Assembly (NCBI RefSeq): GCF_965223525.1
Contig: NZ_CBDCWX010000005.1
Location: forward strand, 868,001 to 932,000
Source of the DNA: Leptofilum sp965223525
GTDB lineage: Bacteria > Chloroflexota > Anaerolineae > Promineifilales > Promineifilaceae
Length of the DNA stretch: 64,000 nucleotides
Direction: 5' to 3'
The notes under the pieces were generated by a model. It had not been told where the DNA came from. It saw only the letters and a list, made by a program, of their open reading frames with translations, and searched no databases. The translations under genes were made by a program, and so were the position numbers. Numbering within the stretch: position 1 is the stretch's first letter; each line of letters opens with the position of its first letter. Below are positions 58,417 to 64,000 of the stretch, piece after piece.

Positions 58417-60036
58417 ATGCTTAGAAAACTTTCTTTTGGTGCTTTGGTTGGCTTACTTTTAACGGCGGCGGTAACGGCCGTTCATTATTTGGCAGCCCAA
58501 CTTGTCGGCACGGCCTTCATTCCCTTCGACTTTTTCAACTGGATGACTCGCGTGCTGCCCGGCGATCTCATCACCTTTGGCATTGATATGATGATTGACA
58601 CGATGCTGGCGTTGGGTTTGAGCGTGGTTGATTTGGCTAAAACGGCCGAACGCGTCTCTGCTGTGCTGCAATTTGTGGGCATGACGGTGGTGTTAGGCGC
58701 AATCATTTTTGCAATTTGGCATTTGCTCAAGCTGCGCCGTCCCCGCTTGGCGGGTCTGATTGTGGGTGCAATTGTGGGGCTGCCGCTGCTTACTATTAGC
58801 CAATCTGTGGCACAGCTAGATGTACCGCCATTGATAAATGGGCTGTGGCTATTTGGCAGCTTTTTGGTTTGGGGTTGGCTGTTGGGTGTGGCTTACGGCC
58901 GTCTCTTCCCCGCCGAATCCGCAGCAGAACCCGAACCTGAAGCAGTTCCCGTCAATGATGTGCAGGTGATTGACCGACGTCGCTTTTTGATTCAGCTTGG
59001 GGCGAGTACGGCCGTACTCACCGTCGCTGGCACAGGCATTGGTGCCACGCTAGCCCGCGCCGAACGCGCCCGTCTTTCCGCAGGCGGTGCTAGGATCGGC
59101 TCTGGCGACATCATCTTCCCCAATGCCAACGACCCCATTATCCCCGCTCCCGGCACTCGGCTGGAATACACGCCCGTCTCCGAACATTACCAAGTTTTCC
59201 TGCAAACCGAACCCACTATTATCGAAGAAGAAGATTGGCAACTACCTATCACCGGGCTAGTAGATAATCCGCGTATCTTTACGCTGCAACAGTTCCGCGA
59301 CGAGTTTGAATCGTTTGATCAGTTCGTGACGCTCACCTGCATTTCTGGGCGGGTGGGGACGGGTCTCATCAGCACCACCAAATGGACGGGCGTTAGTGTC
59401 CAAGACGTGCTAGAAGCAGTTGGTGTGCAGCCAGAAGCCAAATATCTCTATATCACCTCCGGCGACGGCTTTTACGAGACGGTTGATTTGGAGCTGATTC
59501 GCAACGACCGCCGCATCATGTTTTGCTACGCCTGGGACGACAAGCTGCTGCCCAAAGATCACGGCTTCCCGCTCCGCATCTGGATTCCTGACCGATACGG
59601 CATGAAGCAGCCCAAATGGATTGTAGGCATTGAAGTGACAGACGAGTACCAACCTGGCTACTGGGTAGAGCGCAATTGGAGCAAAGAAGCCATCGTCAGA
59701 ACCACTTCTGTTATTGATACGGTGGCCGTAGACAGCGTAGGCGCGGTTGGTGGCCAGCAGGTTATCCCGGTAGGCGGCATTGCCTACTCCGGGGCACGCG
59801 GCATTGGCGGCGTGGAGGTGCGCGTCAACGGCGGCGATTGGCAACCCGCCCAGCTACGCGCCCCGCTTTCAGAAACCACCTGGGTCATTTGGCGGTACGA
59901 TTGGCCGTTCACCGAAGGCAATCACCTGTTTGAGGTGCGCTGCACCGAGGCAGACGGCACGCCCCAAATTGAAGAAAGCAACCCGAATCGCCCCGATGGC
60001 TCAACTGGCATTCACAGCTTTGAAGCTTCTGTGTAA
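58417..60036 (+). CDS. Membrane-fused sulfite-oxidase-family molybdoenzyme
   Basis: A 539-residue protein. Residues 1-170 contain four membrane spans; a twin-arginine-like RRRFLIQLGASTAVL segment at about 189 follows, then a YedY/sulfite-oxidase-type molybdopterin domain (about 260-430) with the conserved Mo-ligand Cys in TLTCISGRVG, and a C-terminal dimerisation-like domain. Soluble family members are exported by Tat; here the catalytic domain is fused to its own membrane anchor. A CAGGAGAAATTATG start is excellent. The substrate is unknown. A DM13 protein follows. Confidence 0.9.
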   Translation: MLRKLSFGALVGLLLTAAVTAVHYLAAQLVGTAFIPFDFFNWMTRVLPGDLITFGIDMMIDTMLALGLSVVDLAKTAERVSAVLQFVGMTVVLGAIIFAIWHLLKLRRPRLAGLIVGAIVGLPLLTISQSVAQLDVPPLINGLWLFGSFLVWGWLLGVAYGRLFPAESAAEPEPEAVPVNDVQVIDRRRFLIQLGASTAVLTVAGTGIGATLARAERARLSAGGARIGSGDIIFPNANDPIIPAPGTRLEYTPVSEHYQVFLQTEPTIIEEEDWQLPITGLVDNPRIFTLQQFRDEFESFDQFVTLTCISGRVGTGLISTTKWTGVSVQDVLEAVGVQPEAKYLYITSGDGFYETVDLELIRNDRRIMFCYAWDDKLLPKDHGFPLRIWIPDRYGMKQPKWIVGIEVTDEYQPGYWVERNWSKEAIVRTTSVIDTVAVDSVGAVGGQQVIPVGGIAYSGARGIGGVEVRVNGGDWQPAQLRAPLSETTWVIWRYDWPFTEGNHLFEVRCTEADGTPQIEESNPNRPDGSTGIHSFEASV

Positions 60037-60069
60037 CTGAAAAAGGATGGTTCTTTGGGATTTCCTGCG

Positions 60070-60125
60070 GTAGGGGCGTACCCCCGTGTGCGCCCAGAGT
60101 GGGCAGACACGGGGGTCTGCCCCTA
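60070..60125. repeat. GTAGGGGC...GCCCCTAC intergenic repeat, copy 4
   Basis: An almost exact match to the elements at 28036 and 38851, lying between the molybdoenzyme and DM13 genes. The two genes may still be cotranscribed. Confidence 0.85.
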
Positions 60126-60179
60126 CACATGGTGTCGATCCTCCGAAATTCTGAAGACCCAAAAGGATTTAACATAATC

Positions 60180-60845
60180 ATGACTAGAGAAGGCAAGATA
60201 ATTATAGGCGTAGTGGGGGCTGCCATGCTGTTTTTTGTGGGCTGGTATCTAGCCGGGCCGCTATTTATCACCAACAGCGTGGATGAAGCATTTCCCTTTG
60301 AAATTCCAGACGCCACGACCTTAGCCAATATGGACTCGGCAGAGATGGCAGACCTGGAAGATGAGTTTATGGCCACCGTACCCAACGAAGCCACCATTGA
60401 GCAACTGTCTGATGAAGATAGGGCGTTAGTGGAAGCACAGGTGATGGAAGCGGCTGCTACGGTCATGGCCGACAAGGAAATGGACGACGCCATGCCTGCT
60501 GCTGAGTGGGTAATCGCTGCCTCCGGTACATTTTTGGGGGCTGATAGTTTTCATGAGGGTGAGGGAACGGCCGTTATCTTCCAACAAGGCGAGCAACGTG
60601 TGCTGCGCTTTGAGGATTTCCGCGTCACCAACGGCCCGGATTTACACGTCATTCTCAGCAAAAATGCCGATCCTATCGGCAGTGGCATTGGTGAAGATTA
60701 CCTCGATCTGGGTCAACTGAAAGGCAACGTAGGCAACCAAAATTACGAACTGTCCGCCGATTTAGACTTGAGCGAATACCAGAGCGTGGTCATTTACTGC
60801 ATGCCGTTCCACGTCCTGTTTTCGGCAGCCAGCCTGAACGGCTAA
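60180..60845 (+). CDS. DM13-domain membrane-anchored protein
   Basis: A 221-residue protein with one N-terminal membrane anchor (about 8-28), an acidic linker, and a C-terminal DM13 domain (about 115-221): SGTFLGADSFHEGEGTAVI, VLRFEDFRVTNGPDLHVIL and VVIYCMPFHVLFSAA, where the conserved Cys is thought to take part in redox reactions. I start at 60180, because the longer frame reads through the 60070 repeat. Its place after a molybdoenzyme suggests a redox partner. An intrinsic terminator follows at 60880. Confidence 0.9.
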   Translation: MTREGKIIIGVVGAAMLFFVGWYLAGPLFITNSVDEAFPFEIPDATTLANMDSAEMADLEDEFMATVPNEATIEQLSDEDRALVEAQVMEAAATVMADKEMDDAMPAAEWVIAASGTFLGADSFHEGEGTAVIFQQGEQRVLRFEDFRVTNGPDLHVILSKNADPIGSGIGEDYLDLGQLKGNVGNQNYELSADLDLSEYQSVVIYCMPFHVLFSAASLNG

Positions 60846-60879
60846 CGCCACAACAAAACGACATCATCCTGTATAATTA

Positions 60880-60913
60880 AATGGCTTCTGGCAATTGCCG
60901 GAAGCCATTTTCT
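60880..60913 (+). terminator. Intrinsic terminator after the DM13 gene
   Basis: AATGGCTTC pairs with GAAGCCATT, with GGCAATTGCC forming the inner part, followed by TTTTCT. The 35-base spacing from the stop and the T-run fit a rho-independent terminator. Confidence 0.75.
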
Positions 60914-60949
60914 ATTAACCGGAGATATTATGGGCGTAAGCTCAACACC

Positions 60950-63064
60950 ATGAATGAAAACCGTATTGCGTATTCCGTATTCCGTCATTTTCTACGCAAT
61001 ACGCAATACGCTCTATTTTCGTGCCTAAAGCGAAACCCTATTCTGTTTGCCACCCTTTTGGTCATGCTGGGTGCTGGCTGGCTCTATTGGCCCACCCTGC
61101 GGCTGCCGCTCATCTACGACACGCTGCTGCACATTCGCATTGCGGGCGGGCTAGATTTTGCTTCCGTTTGGCTACCCACCGAAGCGTTTGGCTTTTACCG
61201 CCCAATGACCTTTTTCCCGATGCTACTCATTGAGGCATTGTTTGGCGACTATCCGGCATGGCTGCTGCATGGCAACAATGTGGTGCAACATGCGCTCAAT
61301 GCGGGCTTGCTGGCCTGGTTAAGCTGGCGGCTGTGGCCCGATTGGCGACGCGCCTTTGCCGCTGGTGCAATTTTTGCCACCTTTCCTTTTGCGTACCAGG
61401 CGGTGACGGTATACGGCCACAATGTGCATCCGGCAATGACGGGATTGGTGCTGTTGGGGTTGCATTGTTATCTGGCGGCTCTTAAAACAAAAGGAACACA
61501 GAGGTACACGGAGGAGCCACAGAGAAGCACGGAGAAAAATAAATGGTGGGTACTCACGGCCGTTTTATTTGGTTTGATGGTGCTGACGCACGAAACGGCC
61601 GTCCTCTTCGGCGGATTTGCGGCTCTGGTACACATTTGTACCCAGCCAGAATTGCTCACCCAACCGCGCCAACTATTGCGCCAACTGCCGCAGCAGCCAT
61701 GGCGTTGGTTTTTGCTGGCGGGGCTGGCCTATTTGGTTATCTACCAATTTTTGCCGATTAGCCGTGCGCCCCAGGCGGCAGAAGTGGGGCAGAATTTGTG
61801 GCTGAACGGTCTGTATTTGCTGCAAGCGGCCGTTTTTCCCATCGCCTGGTTTGCCCATTTGCTCCCGAACGTGAGTGGCGAACTAATCACGTTGGCTGGC
61901 ACGGGGCTGGTTTTGACAGCGGCTGGCTGTCTAGCGTGGCGCAAACCCACCTGGCGCGCCCCGCTGCTGCTGGCCGGAGGTTGGTGGGCGGCCACCAGTT
62001 TGCTCCTGGCCGTCACCCTGCCCACCGACTATTTGCTGCGTGGGCCGCGCCTGCTTTATTTGGGCAGCGCGGGGGTGGCGCTGCTGTGGGCAAACTTGTT
62101 AGCGGGCGTGTGGTCTACCCTCACCCCAGCCCTCTCCCTCAAGGGAGAGGGAGCCAGTCCCCTCCCCCTCGCAGGGGGAGGGCTAGGGAGGGGGTTGTTG
62201 TGGACGGCCGTTCTCGCCTTCATCCTCCTCACCAGCACCCAGTTTGTCCGCACCAAGCTCACCCAATATGAGCAACTCACCCAACCAGTAGCCGTCATGC
62301 AAAAAAACATTGCCCCAGACAGCGAAATTGTTCTCATCAATTTGCCGCAGTGGCTAGACATGCCGCCCAAAACCTACGCTATCGGCGTAGAGTTCGTCAC
62401 CATGTTGGGTGATTATTTGTTTGCAGAAGAGTTGGTTAGCTTCAATCTGTCCAGCCAACATCTGGTGTGGGCTGTAAACTTGCCAGAGCTGCAAAACAGC
62501 CAGGCTTATGCCTACGGTGTTCACGCACAGCATGAATGGTTAACCGGATTCAACAACCAAGCTCGCCATTATTTTATTACCAACTACTTACCTAATGGCC
62601 CCCAAACTGCATACACAGGCTATGTCCTGCCACAGCAGGCACAACCACCCATTTCCCCGCCTAATCCAATCGCCCACCTTGGAATGTACCAACTGACTGC
62701 CGTTGAAGCTGCTTATTGCGCTAACCATGTGACAATTTCGCTACGCTGGCTGGCAGATGGTGAAGCGATTCCAGAGACGACCTCTGTGTTTGTGCAGGTT
62801 TTGGGAGCAGACGGCCGTCTCCTCGCCCAATCAGACGGCCCGCCGTTGGGTATTCGTCCCAGCCTGCTGGCAGCCACACTAGATTGGGCCATATTTGATT
62901 TGCGCGAAATTCCGCTAGAGGAAGGGCAAACGCCCCATACCTTGCTGGTAGGCGTCTATGATTTTGCCACTGGCGAACGCAGCCCCGCCACCGACAACTT
63001 CGGCCAGCCCTTGCCTGATAATGCTTGGCGTGAACCCATCAATTACTGTTCCAAAACAGAGTAG
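60950..63064 (+). CDS. Large membrane glycosyltransferase-like protein with repeat-derived segments
   Basis: About 704 residues with ten or more membrane spans, resembling GT39/ArnT/mannosyltransferase-type proteins (LIYDTLLHIRIAGGLDF, FGFYRPMTFFPMLL). The start is uncertain: 60950 translates a palindromic repeat (RIAYSVFRHFLRNTQYALF), and a ribosome-binding-site-preceded ATG at 60930 opens a 7-codon frame only. Two more intergenic-type repeats are in frame at 61496-61545 and 62113-62196. The C-terminal 150 residues are soluble and beta-rich. Function: probably transfers a sugar from a lipid carrier outside the membrane. Confidence 0.75.
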   Translation: MNENRIAYSVFRHFLRNTQYALFSCLKRNPILFATLLVMLGAGWLYWPTLRLPLIYDTLLHIRIAGGLDFASVWLPTEAFGFYRPMTFFPMLLIEALFGDYPAWLLHGNNVVQHALNAGLLAWLSWRLWPDWRRAFAAGAIFATFPFAYQAVTVYGHNVHPAMTGLVLLGLHCYLAALKTKGTQRYTEEPQRSTEKNKWWVLTAVLFGLMVLTHETAVLFGGFAALVHICTQPELLTQPRQLLRQLPQQPWRWFLLAGLAYLVIYQFLPISRAPQAAEVGQNLWLNGLYLLQAAVFPIAWFAHLLPNVSGELITLAGTGLVLTAAGCLAWRKPTWRAPLLLAGGWWAATSLLLAVTLPTDYLLRGPRLLYLGSAGVALLWANLLAGVWSTLTPALSLKGEGASPLPLAGGGLGRGLLWTAVLAFILLTSTQFVRTKLTQYEQLTQPVAVMQKNIAPDSEIVLINLPQWLDMPPKTYAIGVEFVTMLGDYLFAEELVSFNLSSQHLVWAVNLPELQNSQAYAYGVHAQHEWLTGFNNQARHYFITNYLPNGPQTAYTGYVLPQQAQPPISPPNPIAHLGMYQLTAVEAAYCANHVTISLRWLADGEAIPETTSVFVQVLGADGRLLAQSDGPPLGIRPSLLAATLDWAIFDLREIPLEEGQTPHTLLVGVYDFATGERSPATDNFGQPLPDNAWREPINYCSKTE
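60962..61010. repeat. CGTATTGCGTA repeat inside the N-terminal coding region
   Basis: A degenerate copy of the palindrome at 41455-41506 lies at the beginning of the membrane glycosyltransferase frame: CGTATTGCGTATTCCGTATT faces TACGCAATACGCAATACG. If translation begins at 60950, it encodes the first 20 or so residues. Confidence 0.75.
61496..61545. repeat. CACAGAGG-type repeat in frame
   Basis: GGAACACAGAGGTACACGGA and CCACAGAGAAGCACGGAG are pieces of the GCCACAGAG family, here translated as TQRYTEEPQRSTE in a loop between membrane helices. The frame stays open throughout. Confidence 0.75.
62113..62196. repeat. CCCTCTCCCTC palindromic element in frame
   Basis: CTCACCCCAGCCCTCTCCCT, GGGAGAGGGAGCC and CCCCTCCCCCTCGCAGGGGGAGGGCTAGGGAGGGG form nested GC-rich stems. 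In frame they read LTPALSLKGEGASPLPLAG then GGLGRGL. This word is a known type of dispersed bacterial palindrome; here it sits in a loop of the membrane glycosyltransferase. Confidence 0.85.
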
Positions 63065-63124
63065 ATAGTTGCACTACATGGTACAATTTTAGAAACTCAC
63101 TTTTGGCCAACGGAGACAACTATT

Positions 63125-64000
63125 TTGGAGCAAATTCAAGCCCGTTTAAGCAATTGGTTGAAGGGTGGCGAAGGGTCAGAAAGCGACGGCAAATTTGGTA
63201 CCTTCCCCGGCGTGTTTACGCCTACTGTTTTAACCATCCTCGGTGCAATTATGTATTTGCGTCTCGGGCAGGTAGTGGGGAATACGGGTCTGCTGGGAGC
63301 CATTCTCATCATTTTGCTGGCGCATGTTATTACCGTTTCTACCGGATTGGCTGTCTCATCGGTAGTAACCAACACGCGGGTTGGGGCTGGGGGCGCGTTT
63401 GCCATCATTTCGCAATCGTTGGGGCTGGAAGTGGGGGGCAGCGTGGGCATCCCCTTGTTTATTGCCCAGGGTATTTCGGTGGCTCTCTACGTGCTGGCCT
63501 TTGCCGAGGCATGGTTGGCCATATTTTCAAACCATTCCATGTTCCTCGTTTCTGTTATCACCTTTGCCATTGTATTTGGCATAGCGTACGTGAGTGCCCA
63601 GTTTGCAGCGCGGATTCAGTACCTCATTTTGGGCATTGTGAGCTTTTCGCTATTTTCGGTGCTGCTGGCGAGTTTTCCTGTTGCGGGGCGGGCGGGGTTG
63701 ACGGAAACGGCCGTTCTCTGGGGCCCATTTACAGAGTGGAGTTTCTGGGAAGCCTTTGCCATCTTCTTCCCAGCCGTCACGGGGATCATGGTGGGCATTA
63801 GCCTTAGTGGATCGCTCAAAGACCCCCGCCGCAGCATTCCCCTGGGCACGATGAGCGCCATCGGCCTGACGCTGGTAGTGTACCTGCTGCTAGCCTACTG
63901 GCTGGCACACGCCGCCCCCGCCGACGAACTTAGACGGAACAGCACCGTGATGGTTGACCAAGCATTTTGGGGCTGGGCGATTCTAGCTGGCATGCTGGGG
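63125..64000 (+). CDS. SLC12-like amino acid/cation-chloride permease, N-terminal part (cut by window edge)
   Basis: 292 residues are open from a TTG at 63125 to the right edge, with GGAG nine bases upstream of it. The sequence FGTFPGVFTPTVLTILGAIMYLRLGQVVGN is typical of the cation-chloride cotransporter (SLC12) branch of the APC superfamily; at least seven membrane spans are visible. An ATG at 63250 exists inside the first helix but would remove the conserved start. One ACGGCCGT (63707) is read as Thr-Ala-Val. The rest of the gene lies outside. Confidence 0.88.
   Translation, partial: MEQIQARLSNWLKGGEGSESDGKFGTFPGVFTPTVLTILGAIMYLRLGQVVGNTGLLGAILIILLAHVITVSTGLAVSSVVTNTRVGAGGAFAIISQSLGLEVGGSVGIPLFIAQGISVALYVLAFAEAWLAIFSNHSMFLVSVITFAIVFGIAYVSAQFAARIQYLILGIVSFSLFSVLLASFPVAGRAGLTETAVLWGPFTEWSFWEAFAIFFPAVTGIMVGISLSGSLKDPRRSIPLGTMSAIGLTLVVYLLLAYWLAHAAPADELRRNSTVMVDQAFWGWAILAGMLG

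Larger units (their letters stand above)
17..63715. repeat. Highly iterated palindrome ACGGCCGT across the whole window
   Basis: By a hand count the palindrome ACGGCCGT occurs about 98 times between 17 and 63707, most often in the context AACGGCCGTT. Positions include 17, 100, 820, 4320, 6902, 7426, 11492, 13721, 17319, 19881, 33810, 34200, 37709, 38803, 48829, 48877, 48904, 55761 and 63707. It is inside coding sequence in nearly all cases, read mostly as Thr-Ala-Val, less often Asn-Gly-Arg, seldom Arg-Pro. One-base variants (GCGGCCGT, TCGGCCGT, ACGGCCGC) are also frequent. It is absent from the Dam-like gene, the 37834-38565 gene, the rhomboid gene, and the 47046-48192 pair. Confidence 0.9.

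Noticed and set aside
1..64000. tRNA, rRNA, riboswitch and replication-origin features
   Set aside because: I looked for clover-leaf arms, TTCGA loops, conserved rRNA words and DnaA-box clusters while reading and saw none that I could support by eye.

Overview
The window is ordinary chromosome from a free-living bacterium. It most resembles a Chloroflexota genome of the Anaerolineae/Ardenticatenia type. That is an inference from gene content: a mreBCD-mrdA block, an uncharacterised trio otherwise known from actinobacteria, LonC-like protease, NarL-type sensor pairs, many ABC-2 exporters and a debranching enzyme. I see no rRNA, tRNA, CRISPR array, integrase or transposase.

Layout. 1-1490 (-): SCO1664-like protein (cut by the edge), DUF3090 protein and a histidine phosphatase. 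1528-6578 (-): cell-shape block mreB, mreC, mreD, mrdA. 6842-7839 (+): small unknown protein and a RelE-type toxin-antitoxin pair. 7861-17145: surface polysaccharide region (polyprenyl glycosylphosphotransferase, GT4, LysM lipoprotein, Nudix hydrolase, FAD mutase-like protein with an extra membrane domain, its small membrane relative, GT2, RfbH dehydrase). 17249-20844 (+): large LuxR regulator, DUF4242 protein, secreted protein. 20901-21933: a decayed rfbH end and a Dam-like methylase, apparently acquired. 21953-25324 (-): Lon-like protease and DUF5996 protein. 25427-33595 (-): two ABC exporters flanking two histidine kinases and one response regulator. 33655-37675 (-): membrane protein, RsgA, EamA transporter, SpoIIE-type phosphatase. 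37834-41389 (-): unknown membrane protein, ETF alpha/beta, zinc-motif membrane protein. 41640-45030 (+): CDP-alcohol phosphotransferase, flippase-like protein, small membrane protein, rhomboid. 45027-52361 (-): methyltransferases, GT4, PTPS-family protein, BchC-like dehydrogenase, thioesterase, RibA-RibD fusion, GNAT. 52411-64000: endonuclease III, debranching enzyme, 6-phosphogluconate dehydrogenase, double cNMP-binding protein, HIT protein, RpiA, membrane-fused molybdoenzyme, DM13 protein, large membrane glycosyltransferase, and the start of an SLC12-like transporter.

Two layers of structure overlie the genes. First, the palindrome ACGGCCGT occurs about 98 times by my hand count, roughly once per 650 bases where about one is expected by chance. 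It lies mostly inside genes, where it is read as Thr-Ala-Val, Asn-Gly-Arg or Arg-Pro. It behaves like the highly iterated palindrome HIP1 of cyanobacteria, but the word is different. Second, many gaps carry long inverted repeats of several recurring families, and some have become part of proteins or supply their stop codons.

The most promising undescribed system is 41640-51156. A PTPS-family enzyme without the usual cysteine, a GTP cyclohydrolase II-reductase fusion and a BchC-like dehydrogenase sit with a glycosyltransferase, methyltransferases, a CDP-alcohol phosphotransferase and a flippase-like protein. This could make a glycosylated and possibly lipid-linked pterin- or pyrimidine-derived compound; the product is unknown.
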